From positions 22,111,501-22,175,500 of the forward strand of contig NC_068557.1 of assembly GCF_022201045.2 (NCBI RefSeq): 64,000 nucleotides of DNA, given 5' to 3'. A program made the position numbers and the translations under genes. Positions 36,895 to 48,276 of this stretch are shown here, piece after piece. Source of the DNA: Citrus sinensis (Eukaryota > Streptophyta > Magnoliopsida > Sapindales > Rutaceae). The notes under the pieces are model-generated. The model saw only the letters and a program-made list of their open reading frames with translations. It searched no databases and had not been told where the DNA came from. Numbering within the stretch: position 1 is the stretch's first letter; each line of letters starts with the position of its first letter.

Positions 36895-38030
36895 ATGTCC
36901 CAAGCTGACGTCTCTTACAGGTAAACCACTTCCTTTCCCTCTCCTGATTTTTTTTTGGTTTAATTTTTGCCTCAAATTTATGATTTTTTTCTTATACTAA
37001 AATTGATTATTTCGCCATCTGGGTATTTTTTAATTTGGGGTTTTGTGGTGATTTTCTTGGGTTTATGATGCTAGTAAAACAATATCATTTTGGATAATGC
37101 AAGTTCTTGCATTTTGTTCATTTTTTTTCCTTTTTAGTTTATTTAGATTCATTCATTTTATTAATTTTGATAATGCTGCTAGTTGTTAGTGAACATTTAA
37201 TTCACAGGAGATGATAAAAGAACATTTTTTAATCTACTGGAGGCTGCATTAGGTGCAGATAAATATTAACAAAATAAGTTTTAGTTTTCTAGTCATAAAT
37301 TATTCAGTTGGCACTCTGCGTTATCATATCACAGGCTGATCCCATTTGCAATATATAGATTATCCAGATCTCATCTTTGTGTCAAAGGACCAATTTGTTA
37401 AGACTTGCTTAAGCATTTGTGTGGTTACTTTTGTTGTATACAGTATCGCAATAGTCCCTTGTTCGAGTAATATTGTTCTTGAACAATGGTTTCTTCATTT
37501 TCCACAAACTGGTACATTTCACTTCAAAAATGGCTCGGTAGCATTGTTGCTGAAAATAAGTTATTCTAGATTCAACATCCCAATCCTTTTTGCTCTTTAC
37601 CTATGAAACATGTCATAGTTTCCTGGCAATTATAGCAGATATAGAAACTAATTTCTTTTTCAAATCCTCTCTTTTCAGTTGTGGGTCGTGCGGATACCCT
37701 CTAAATTTAACATCTTCAAATCGGATCACCTCTGGCATAGGATCTGAGTATCAAAAATCCATAAAGAAAGGTTTTATCTCCTTCCTTTCCATTGATCTTA
37801 GTCGATTCACTCAGGTTGATGAGGTAAACTGCTTTCCTGTCGCTTGGGGACGTTATCGTTCGAAAACTAAACTCCTATGTCGGAAATGTGGGGTTCATAT
37901 AGGCTATGGTTACGGATGCTCATCTGCTCTCTGTGGTTTTGATTCTCCCAACGCTACCAGCTCAGCTTATAAAAAGTTCAATATAAAACTTCGAGCTCTA
38001 CAGCCTTCAGAAGATACTCAACAAGGTTGA
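36895..38030 (+). CDS. At4g08330-like protein with two CxxC pairs
   Basis: Two exons, 36895-36920 and 37679-38030, give 125 residues. It starts MSQADVSYS and crosses the intron in the Ser codon into CGSCGYPLNL. It then has SIKKGFISFLSIDLSRFTQ, VNCFPVAWGRYRSKTKL, LCRKCGVHIGYGYG and IKLRALQP. The two CxxC pairs (CGSC and CRKC) suggest one bound zinc. The family is annotated as uncharacterised At4g08330, chloroplastic in Arabidopsis (memory); no function is established. The stop TGA at 38028-38030 is followed after one base by the ATG of the F-box gene, so both may share one transcript. Confidence 0.85.
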
Positions 38031-38031
38031 G

Positions 38032-39204
38032 ATGGAAGGTTCATCTGGTGATGGGAAGACCTCTATCATGGACCTGCCTGATGATTGCCTATGTTTTATT
38101 TTCCAGTGGCTTGACTGCGGTACTGATTGTGAATCATTTGGTTTGACTTGCCATCGGTGGCTTGATATTCAAAATTTGTGTCGTCGATCATTACAATTCC
38201 AGTGTTCATTTACCCTAATCACTTGTTCTTCACTATCTCAGCCCATTATTGACATTAGGTCCTTCCATGTCGGCAGACTGCTCACTCGATTTCAGCATTT
38301 AAATTGGTTGTCCCTATCTGGGTGCACTGAGCTACCTGATTCGGGCCTAAACCAGTTGCAAAATTATGGGTCAAAATTGCAAACTCTTTATCTGGATTGT
38401 TGTTTTCAAATCACTGATAATGGACTTTCCGTGATTGCTACTGGTTGCTCCTCCTTAACGAGTATTAGTTTGTATCGGTGCAATGTTACTGATGTAGGGC
38501 TAGAAACTTTGGCTAACACTTGCTCAACTTTGATGCGTGTGAATCTTGCTTATTGCTTGCATATTTCTGACTGTGGATTGAGGGCTCTTTCACAAGGATG
38601 CAGTCAACTTACGGCGGTCAGGACATCTAGTTGTAGGACTGTAACTGGCATTGGCTTCAATGGATGTTCACCAACTTTAGCTTATATAGATGCTGAATCT
38701 TGTCAGCTTGGACCAGAGGGGATAATCGGGATCGTCAGTGGAGGCGGGCTAGAGTTTTTAAACGTTTCTGGTATGAGCTCGACTCTTAATGGAGGTGGAT
38801 TGGCAGCAATTGGAACAGGATTTGCCACAAGGCTCAAAACCCTGAACCTTCGAATGTGCAGAAATGTTGGGGATGAGTCTATTGTGGCAATTGCAAAGGG
38901 CTGTCCATTACTTGAAGAATGGAACTTATCATTATGCCATGAAGTTCGATTTCCAGGCTGGGCATCTGTTGGATTAAACTGCAATAATTTAGAAAAACTT
39001 CATGTGAACCGGTGTCGAAATCTATGTGATCGTGGGTTGCAAGCCCTGAGGGATGGGTGCAAACAGCTCTTGATCTTATATGCGAACAAGAAAAATAGCC
39101 GGGTATCTTCGACAGCATGGGAGTTGTTTAAAATGTACAGAGGTAATGTTGACATCAAGGATGAAGAAGTAATGTGTATAGGACCTGATTGGATAGCTAG
39201 ATGA
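38032..39204 (+). CDS. F-box/LRR-repeat protein (FBL12-like)
   Basis: Single-exon frame of 390 residues. Residues 12-50 form an F-box (IMDLPDDCLCFIFQWL, GLTCHRWLDIQNLCRRSL), which would bind SKP1 in an SCF ubiquitin ligase. From about residue 80 to 350 run ten or so leucine-rich repeats of the cysteine-containing type (LQTLYLDCCFQITDNGL, LMRVNLAYCLHISDCGL, LKTLNLRMCRNVGDESI, LEKLHVNRCRNLCDRGL) that would hold the substrate. It looks like Arabidopsis FBL12 (At3g07550, from memory). The ATG is one base after the stop of the preceding gene, leaving no room for a promoter between them. Its mRNA must start upstream, perhaps in the 758-bp intron of the neighbour. Confidence 0.88.
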   Translation: MEGSSGDGKTSIMDLPDDCLCFIFQWLDCGTDCESFGLTCHRWLDIQNLCRRSLQFQCSFTLITCSSLSQPIIDIRSFHVGRLLTRFQHLNWLSLSGCTELPDSGLNQLQNYGSKLQTLYLDCCFQITDNGLSVIATGCSSLTSISLYRCNVTDVGLETLANTCSTLMRVNLAYCLHISDCGLRALSQGCSQLTAVRTSSCRTVTGIGFNGCSPTLAYIDAESCQLGPEGIIGIVSGGGLEFLNVSGMSSTLNGGGLAAIGTGFATRLKTLNLRMCRNVGDESIVAIAKGCPLLEEWNLSLCHEVRFPGWASVGLNCNNLEKLHVNRCRNLCDRGLQALRDGCKQLLILYANKKNSRVSSTAWELFKMYRGNVDIKDEEVMCIGPDWIAR

Positions 39205-40117
39205 TGATGCATTTAGTTGAACGTTAGTTCTTAACATGACATATTGGGTGGGAATCGCTTTGATGATTATCAAGCTAGACTTTATCCTACAGTGGTTAGT
39301 TGCAATGATAAAACACTTACTGTTTGGACAAAATGAACATTCAATAGACATCAGCTGCCTTTTTTTTTTTTTACACTCTGTATCCTGATTTGATGTAAGA
39401 AATTGTTGTTAGTAGTAGCTTTGCCGGCCTTTCTACTTTTATATTCTGTTTTCAGTTTCACCACCAATGGACATTGCTTTCTTTCCATTACCTGCAACTT
39501 TCTGTAACCAATTTTTAGTCTAATCCAATAGAAGGTTGCATAATTGCTGAATTTTATTCATACAATCCATAGCCCTGAACTTTCTTTTGTTCGTTTCCTT
39601 CTGAATAAGTTGATCAAAGTGCACATACATATACAATATGCGTCTTCTCAGCGCTTGCATGAACTTTAAACCAAGGTATATAATAAGATACGAACCTATG
39701 GCTTACATTTAAAAAAATTAAAAGTCACCAACATTACAGGCGTGCTCGGGTAATAAATAACTTCTTTGTTGAAATACAAATATCTAGAGAAACTAAACAT
39801 TCTGGGTATCATTTCTTCCTTGCAACATCGGCAGGCCTACATCCCTCTTTCTTAACCTTTTTTTTTTGTTTTTCTTGGTACAAAATGAACATATACAGAC
39901 AATTTGTCACAAATTTCCTATTCTACAGAAGAATGCAGGCACTTTTAAAGATGGGGAGAGGGGGATCGGTTTATTTCAAGCAAAAAGCAACATTCATTGG
40001 TGACTCCAACCTATGCGGGTGGGCGTAGCACGGGTTAAATCCATTCTCATACCACAAGAAACAATTTGTTTCTGATTGGTTTCCTTCAAAAGATGGCATA
40101 GAGTGGGATGTATCAAA
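39205..40117. other. Convergent 3' region between F-box gene and PEX13
   Basis: Holds the 3' ends of two convergent genes. A T-run at 39360-39372 and AT-rich stretches; no further gene. Confidence 0.5.
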
Positions 40118-42812
40118 CTAACTGGTACCATTGTCTCCCCATACATTGTCCCATCCACCACTTGGGGCAGCCTTAGGCCCCTCAATGTAATTCTGGTTCC
40201 CCTGGAGGTTGTGTGGGTTGTGGGGGCCCGGAAGTCCATTTGGTCCTGGTTGATTAACCTGTTTGGGCTTTGTTTTGATTCCAAGAATTCTCAATACAAA
40301 TCTAGCCAACTCTCCATACAACAGTCCGGAGCGATCAAAAAGCTGCAAGTGAACATGTTATGAATTACTGTGAGTAAATCACATTTTATCTTCATCCCAT
40401 CAAATACATATTTGTTAGTCCCATCTAGTTGGGATGTTAAAATCTCGTGTTGAAAAGCAAGAGGTTTGGAGTTCAAACCCTGCTCACATGAGGTGGAGAG
40501 AGGATTGGGTTGCCGTTATGCTAAATAAAAATAATAAGATTTCACTTATCCAATTGTTATTTTGTTTTAAAAGATGAAAAGCAGGTGCCAATTTTATACT
40601 CATGTATACACACACATGAATATGGAAGATGCGCAGAGAGAAGTACCTGAAGAAGTGCAGACATAAACATGTGAACTGCTTGTGTATTTTGGTCAATTAG
40701 AATTGATACTCGGCCAAAAAAGTTTACAACACCTTGCATCTGCCAACATTCAGAAACAAGTGATTGTGAGTCCTGGACAATGAAAAGACTGAAACCATGC
40801 GAAATGAAACATACTAAAAAATATTTCTGCATGGTTAATATGCGTAGTTTCATTGAAAAAAAAAATCTGGCAACAAACTTTAAAGAGTATATTAATTATT
40901 TTCTACAATCCAAGAACTAAGATTTATATAGCAATAGAAAAGATTGAGACCCAACACAAATAATGTGTCAACCACGTGACGACAGAGGAAAAGTAACTAA
41001 CAATTAGACAAGAATAGACAAAGAAAAATATGAACCAAAAGAAAATTTCCATCATGCAGAGCTAGAATTTGTATAATGAAGCAAAGAGATGGTAAAGACT
41101 AAAGCCATTTCTTATACATGGAAACTTGCTCATAAATCAACGTTGAGTAAGACTTGGAACATTATGTTGGAACACCAAGCATTCCTTCTTGGTGTTTGTT
41201 GTCCAAGAAAAGAGCAGAAACTTCTACTTATCTTTTTCTTCATTGATTTGTGACTTCAAAATTGTGGAATAGGTTGTGCAAAAAGGCCAATATGCTGTGG
41301 GTCATCCCTGGTTCTTCTGACTGTCTTCTTATGGACAATTCCTCTACCTTTGTAAAAGAAATAAAGACTAAATCTCTTTGAAAAAGTGCAGTGGCAGCAC
41401 TGTTTTGGGTGATATGGCAGGAAGGAAATGTTTGAATTTTTGAAGGAAAAAATTGTGGGATAGAGACCATCTTCCTGCTTCACTTTGGGCTTCAGTTTTT
41501 AAGGAGTTCCAATATTCAACTTTTTTCTTCATTCATCTAAATTGGGAAGGGGTTTTGAGATAGGGTGTTAAAGTTGGAATAGCACTGTATAGGGGTAGTT
41601 GGATAAATTCTTATATAGAACTAAAATCTTTTCTCTTTTGCACTTGAGTTTCCTATCAAAAAGTAAGACTTGGAACATTAAACATCTTATGTGCCAAATA
41701 CCTATTAACTGCACTTAAGCACTGATGGAACCCTTTTGAGCCTTACGAAAGTGAACAAAATCTCACGTTTATCCATGGACCAACTCATCAATTGCCATAG
41801 GGTCTGGCCTCATAAGTTAGAACTGAATGGTCAAAGTTAGTGATTCTAAAAGTGTTCACGAAATATACGAGATAACAAATAAGGTAGTCAAAGGAAACGG
41901 GAGTAAAAATTAATGCTTCTCACCACCCGAAGGAAGGAAATCCAGAAGCCAGGAGGAGAAGGTGGATCACCATATGGATTATTCGGATCTTGTCCACCAT
42001 GAGGACCCATGCCCATTCCATAACCACCCATTGGGCCTCCGAAACCACTGTTACACATTCCCCCACCATAGATACCAGAACCTGACAGACCACCATAACC
42101 CCCTCTATACATGTTGTTACCATATAATCCACCTCCATAAGACCCTCCTAATCCCCCTCCCAATCCACCATATGATGATGAACCATACATTCCTGAACCA
42201 TATCCTGAGTTATAGTTCAAACTGGAATTATAACCTGCATTTGACATAAAAAGTTATCAAGGCCAATATAAGAACCACAAAATACTAAACATATAAGAGA
42301 TCACAGCTTACCTCCTCCATAAGTGCTTCCATAATTTTGTTGTTGCTCCCACGGCCTGGTAGGTACAGGCCGAGTAAGATTATTTCTGTTAACAGCCGTA
42401 TTTCTATCCACAGTTGAAACAATGTCACCCGGCCTTGCAGTCCCGGAAGCCTCGACAACATCACTGGTACTTCCAGATGATGGCGGTTTGAAAGGCGTAG
42501 GACCTGAGGAGGTACCAGCTCGCTCCCAAGGCTTCGCCGGAGGTCCACCAGCTACACGATTCAATCACAGAGAAAATTAAACCTTGCTGACATCAAAAGC
42601 CAATAATTCTTATATTTTGCAGAAAATTATATAGGATAATACATTATGCCGTTATTATTATTGAAATTGTTCCAAACTCTAACAAAACTAATTCGCCGTT
42701 TGCGAAGTATCAATTATGCCGTTATTATTAAAGATAAACCATCAAGGCCACGCAAATTATAAGTGCAGAAAATCAAAGATCACCCACCTGCTTGTTGAGA
42801 ATTGGAATCCAT
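40118..42812 (-). CDS. PEX13: Peroxisomal membrane protein PEX13 (APM2-like)
   Basis: Five exons on the minus strand: 42812-42788, 42551-42312, 42234-41924, 40739-40647, 40342-40118, giving 297 residues. It starts MDSNSQQA and continues GGPPAKPWERAG and TRPWEQQQNYGS. A long Gly/Tyr-rich region follows (SGYGSGMYGSSSYGG and similar). Next come FWISFLRV, MQGVVNFFGRVSILIDQN, HMFMSALLQLFDRSGLLYGE, ARFVLRILG, and a hydrophilic tail GGWDNVWGDNGTS. Plant PEX13 lacks the yeast SH3 domain and works with PEX14 at the peroxisomal import pore. The Gly/Tyr-rich part is of the kind reported to phase-separate in the pore. Intron 3 (40740-41923) contains a 5'-truncated LINE. The start lies 543 bp from the divergent DUF3755 gene. 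Confidence 0.9.
41165..41661 (+). mobile_element. 5'-truncated LINE (L1 type) in PEX13 intron 3
   Basis: 497 bp flanked by an identical 19-bp direct repeat, agtaagacttggaacatta (41146-41164 and 41662-41680), the hallmark of target-primed reverse transcription. The plus strand reads ALFWVIWQERN and IFEGKNCGIET, the C-terminal end of plant L1 ORF2, and ends in an A-rich stretch. It lies opposite to PEX13 transcription, so it should be spliced out with the intron. Confidence 0.85.
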
Positions 42813-43354
42813 GGGCGAAGAAATTATTAAGGTCGATCGATCTTATCTCTCGCCTCACGCCCACCTATGAAACACAAACTAAGCAACGACCGCACCCCAA
42901 AAATTGAGTCTTTCTATTTATTTATTTAATTTTTTTATTACCTCCATTCCTTTTTCACTTATATTCTGACTAGTTTACGCATGTTAGTTTGTATAACTGC
43001 ATATGTTTTTTTTTTTAATTTTATTTTTAACCTTATTACTATAAATAGTAGAAAATATTTACAACAATAATTACTAAAAAAAAATTATACGGAAACGACA
43101 AAGTATTTAATTATTTATGAAAGAAAAAGGAAAAAGCATTATAAAATGGAAACAAAATACGAAATTATATTTTAAAAGTGAAAAAAGAAAAGGAAACAAA
43201 CAAAACGAATTACGAAGATTCTTCAACTTGTCCAACAAAAAACGAAACTTTATTTTGCATGTATTGAATTTTTTTTTGTAAAAAAAACAAAGCAAATAAA
43301 TTCATTCGCAAGCAGAAGAAGCATATTTTGGTAAAATTGCGGTGTCGTTTTGAT
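42813..43354. promoter_or_regulatory. Divergent promoter region between PEX13 and DUF3755 gene
   Basis: 542 bp separate the two start codons of oppositely transcribed genes. It holds both leaders and, by position, a shared or back-to-back promoter. AT-rich with A- and T-runs; no single motif stands out. Confidence 0.5.
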
Positions 43355-46300
43355 ATGGCAGCGAGTGCGAACCCGGTGGGTAACAATAACAACCAGGAAG
43401 GTTCGTCGGCGGCGCAAAAGTCAACGGCGAATGGCGTTTCGGTAAATTCGAGCAACAACGGGGGTAATAGTCCGGCCGTAATTGATACTTCGCAAACGGC
43501 GTCGGCGCTGCGACACAACTCCGGTATTTCGACTGAGTGGACCCCCGAGGAACAGTCGGTTCTCGAAGATTTGCTTGCCAAGTCAGTCTCTTTTGTGTAA
43601 ATTTTAGTGTCAATTTTTACTTTGGTGATTACTCTGTGCGTTTTGGCAATTTAATGATGTCTTTTGGTGAGCTGGTGAATTATGGCTCGATATGAAATAT
43701 TCAGTTCTGTGAAGTGTAAGTTTGTTAATCTGTAATTGAAAACTAGAACTTGAAATTCTACTATTACTGTTAAAATTCAGATTAAATTTTGAAATTTTCG
43801 AATTATTGGGAATTTAATTGCTAAAGGACAAAATTTTGCTCTTTTCTTAATACAGAGAGTTGGATAATGTAGCAACACTATATGGAGAGGGTTCATGGTT
43901 TGGATTTTGAAAAAAATGCTTATGAATGTTAGGTTTTAAGTAATGGCGTCTGACAATTTTGGAACTGCTCCAATAATAAGGGTTTATGCATATGTTCTGA
44001 AGCGACAGAAAGTATTGTGGTGATGATATGTGTTGAATATCCAACATTTACATTCTTTTACCTACCAAAACATCCCCTTTATGTTTGAAAACTTAGATCT
44101 ATATGCTTCATGTCTTGTCATCTTACAGTACCAATGAGGGTAAGTGTCAGGTTGCTTCCCCACGCACATAATCTGGATTTCGGTGAAAAGATTCTTCTTG
44201 TCAGTCGCTTGTGGTCAGTGGTGTGCTGTTTTTTCATGGAATTTATCGTTGTCTCACATTACAGATGAGTATAACTGTCGGTTTGTTTGTTTTACCTTTG
44301 TGCTTGCTCTGGATTTCAGTGAAATGATTCTCCTTTTCTGTTGTTTGTGTTCAGTGGTGTGCTCATGCAATTTCTTTTTTTTTTTTTTTTTGGGTGGCTG
44401 GCCTGTATGGAATCAATCAATTGCTCGACTGTTCTGTTAAGGAAAGTAGTCAAGGAATCCAGTTTTTCAAATGTATGATATGTGCTTATCTGTGTCTTGT
44501 TTCTGGCTAATGTGTCTTACAACCTTGGAGATGAATACTTTTGCTTGTACTGGCAGTCTGGCACCCTTCATCTGTATTATCATCAATTAAGCGCCATATA
44601 TTGTCTGTTCCTTTCATAGTTTGCATTTGGTCTGGGAAAAATTCACGGTTGATGAAAACTGTGCAAATACCCTGTTATAGGTATGCTTCGGATTCAGCTG
44701 TGAATCGATATGCTAAGATTGCAAAGCAGTTAAAGGACAAAACAGTTCGGGATGTGGCATTACGTTGTAGATGGATGACTGTAAGTTTTCATTTTAAGTA
44801 GTTGATGTTCATTGTTAATTTTTTTTCTTTTATATTTGTTTGGCTGTTACCGTTATTGTTGGCATTCTCAGAAACTCTGAGGGAAGTATTCTGTAGGTGC
44901 ATCTTGTATATATGGGATGATAGAGAAAGGAATTTTAAGAATGAAGCGGAAGTTCTTCTTGATGGGCTAAAACTTTTGAAGCCTATTGAGCCCTGCCATA
45001 TGTTTACTGAAGGCAGTTTGTCCATGGTAGTAATATAAGGAAAAATTTGAATTGATTTAATGTTGCTTTTAGTCAGGCTAGATGGATAATAATAGCAGAT
45101 AATAGGAGAAGTAGAATATTACCTCGTTATAGGAATTATCTACTGTTCAAATTTTGCATTATCATGATAACGCATCATGTAAATCATTCATCATGCAACA
45201 AAGGACAGTGAACATGCCATGATTATAGATTTTATCATTCAAACAAATGTGCATGAAATAGACTAACATTTTAAATTTTTTCAGAAAAAGGAAAATGGCA
45301 AGCGAAGGAAAGAGGATCATAATTCAGCAAGGAAAAACAAAGACAGAAAAGTATGCTTTTCGAATACCATTTTCTGCTAGTGGATTTACTGCACTTCTTT
45401 GTTTCGGTTGCCTTTTTTTTTTTTTGGGGGGGGGGGGGGGGGGTGGGCTGGGGCTAAATATGACAATCACAAAACTCTACTGTGGGCATGCAATAAGATG
45501 AATGTTTGTTATTTGGCATTTATGGATAAGGTTGCACATCCCATGTTTTTATTTATTCATATATGGACCTGCTAGTGCTGAGTCTGCAAGGGTTGATCAT
45601 ATTTCCAGGAACTTCTTTGGTTTAATAGAAACACTATCCTGTTGTTGTTTTAAGTCATGGACTAAGGCAGTCTTTAAGCATTTAAGATGGAAGATGATAA
45701 CAAAGAATTTTTAGATCACAAATTGTTGGGAATAAAAAATAATACAATTTATGCGTCCTATTTAATACAGACACGGGGCTATTAGTATTTAAAAATGCCC
45801 TTATCTGTCCTTTCTAGCAATCTGGAATTAAACTGGAAACTTAACACTGAATTAAAAAGAAGTCCTAGGTATCAGAAAAGTGCTTCTTTCAATACTTGTC
45901 TTACTTGGACATGGCTCCTTTTTGTGAATTCTCATGTTGCACTCCTGTAGATAACCAATTGTCCTTGTTTCTGAACCCTGAAGTGCTTACATAGATATGG
46001 ATGTATTATTCACAGGAAAAGGCTACAGATTCTTCTGCGAAATCTTCATCTCATTTAGCAGCTCGTCCTAATGGTCCTTCTTATGCTCCACCAATGATAC
46101 CTATGGACACTGATGATGGCATCTCATATAGAGGTTGGTGTAGGGTTATTTGAGAGGAGTCATGAAACCTGATTATTCACTGAAAAAATAACATGGGGCA
46201 TAGATATGTTCAACTTTTCTGAACTAAATATTTTTGTGGGGTGTTGAAAATTAGTATATCTACCGTGACAATTATGCGTGTCCTTTCCTTTGAAAAAGAT

Positions 46301-47311
46301 CGTTTAATTTGATCAGGCTTGGATACACCTTGGAGCTGCATATGTGGCCTTCCAAATGATGACTTTCTATAATACATCATATTTCTTCCTTTCTTCAAAC
46401 TTACATGTACTTTCTGTCATTTCCAGCAATCGGTGGTATTACGGGAGACATTCTTGAGCAGAATGCTCAAATGTTTAATCAAATTTCTGCAAATTTTGGG
46501 ACTTTCCAGGTGAAATACTGCTTGACACCTTCATTATTGTTCAAAACCCCATGATATTAATAAAGATATCTCTAGTCAATAGTGTTAACATATGCTCTCA
46601 GTATGCATCTCAGCTGCTGTTTTTTACTTTGCTATTTATAAGTTCCTGCTTTCAACCAACGTGTGTTTGTTGTAATACTCACACACACATGCACGGAGAT
46701 ATGTTATTGACGGCTTTTGTTTGTGAGGACATTGGTCTGTAACTCGATGTCATCTCTATTTTATTTTGGATCTTTCCCACATTCTGCTCTTGTTTTTGTG
46801 AGGTCTTGGTTTGCCAACAGTTTTGTTATAATTTATTCTGGCAGATACGTGACAATATTGATCTCTTATGCAAGGCTCGGGAAAACATCCTCTCTATTAT
46901 GAACGAGTATGTCATAACCTCTGTGCTTTATAATTTTTTTATTAATGAGTCTTCAACGTTACCATGGAGCAAAATTTTTGGAGTGTGGTTAATATTACAA
47001 AAGTGCTTGAGGTATGTAGAATGTTGTTGTGGGGAATTCCATGGTGAAGCAACGTAGCGAAAACAAGGAGTTATGGATGTAATAACTGATCATCGCTAAT
47101 AATGATAGGATAAAGGAAAATTACACTTGAGAAATTGAACTTTGTTGAATTGCATGTATTGATTTCCCCGCACTCTTCTAATTTGCGTAAGTGGTGCAGC
47201 TTGAATGACATGCCGGAGATAATGAAGCAGATGCCTCCACTTCCGGTGAAGGTGAATGATGATCTTGCGAACTCATTCCTTCCCCGACCATCCCATCAAA
47301 TGAATTCATGA
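43355..47311 (+). CDS. DUF3755 protein with SANT-like domain (At3g07565-like)
   Basis: Seven exons: 43355-43581, 44681-44780, 45285-45350, 46016-46133, 46427-46509, 46845-46906, 47200-47311, joining in phase to 255 residues. The N-terminus is low-complexity (Asn/Ser-rich). Residues about 60-110 form a Myb/SANT-like helix set (EWTPEEQSVLEDLLAK, RYAKIAKQLKDKTVRDV, ALRCRWM). A basic KKENGKRRKEDH stretch could serve nuclear import. The C-terminal conserved block includes GGITGDILEQNAQMFNQI, RDNIDLLCKARENILSIM and MPEIMKQMPPLP. Arabidopsis At3g07565 carries the label histone H2A deacetylase (DUF3755), a name from memory with little support. A nuclear role is inferred. The gene looks intact. Confidence 0.88.
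45426..45443. repeat. Run of 18 G in intron 3 of the DUF3755 gene
   Basis: Preceded by a T-run (45413-45425). Homopolymer G of this length is rare and could be polymorphic or an assembly estimate. Confidence 0.9.
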
Positions 47312-48276
47312 TGGAATTGGTGATCCTGCTAACAATTCACCTCAAGTAGGACCAGCCAATTTATATCCGAGAATTAAAGCTGGTTAACAATCAAGTTCGT
47401 TTGTGGGTTGAAGGAAGACTATTAATGTCCATGTTATCTGATTCTGTAGAATGCAAAGATTAATATTTCTCAATTTGTCAATGTTTATCTGGTGTTTAAT
47501 TTATTAGAGGAACTCGTAGCTCTTGTAGAATGTAAATATTCATTTGTGTGGGGGGACTTGTGAATGTAAAATAAATGATTGAAAAAAGAAGTTCAATTCT
47601 AGGCAAAAATAAAAAACAGGCAGTTTAATTTGATTGCCTGTAATTGTAACTGTAATTGGTAGTTGAAACTTGTGTTAACATTTTAAACTAAAGCTAAGTT
47701 ATCAACATACTAAGTACTGAACAAAAGCCCCTATTTGGTATTGTGATTGGATAATTTTAACTTAAAAATTATGGTGTTTGGTAAAAAATTATTACTGTAA
47801 TATGAAAATTAAGTTAATTTTATCTTACTTATTTGTGAAAATTTTATAATATTTTTATTATTTTTAACAAAATTTTCATTTAAAAATTATATTTATCTTA
47901 ACTATTAATTTTTATTTTATAATTACTGCTTTTTTGCCCTTTCCTGCAGCAGCTGTGTGCCTGTGTCAACTGTTCTGACGCATTCACTAGGAGCCAAAGT
48001 CAGGTTTTGGCGTAGCATTTAAGTTGCTGCCATTCCTGCTTCCACAAGAGCTCTGTGATATCTATCATGCTTCACATTGGTTTCATGATCATTAGTACTT
48101 GAGAGTTGAGAAAGAGATAACTGATAAACAACTTTATAAGTTGAATCCACACAATGTAAGTTCTACAAGAAAATTTGGGCTGCAGCAATAGTCAAAGCGA
48201 TCATTACATTACATATAGCTTAGGAAAACAAAGACAGACTGGAACCTTGTTGTAACATTTGAGCTTCAAACAATAT
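47312..48276. other. Convergent 3' region, no gene seen
   Basis: Lies between the stop codons of the DUF3755 gene and the small protein gene. It includes AT-rich low-complexity DNA around 47730-47930. No repeat ends recognised. Confidence 0.5.

Noticed and set aside
37590-37678. N-terminal extension of the At4g08330-like frame
   Set aside because: Intron sequence ending in a clear polypyrimidine-cag acceptor; the conserved protein starts in the exon at 36895.
40430-40510. Possible SINE in PEX13 intron 4 (ggagttcaaaccc B-box-like)
   Set aside because: No convincing A box, tail or target duplication could be found.
41888-42249. Overlapping frames on both strands of the Gly/Tyr-rich PEX13 exon
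   Set aside because: Shadows of the repetitive PEX13 coding sequence.
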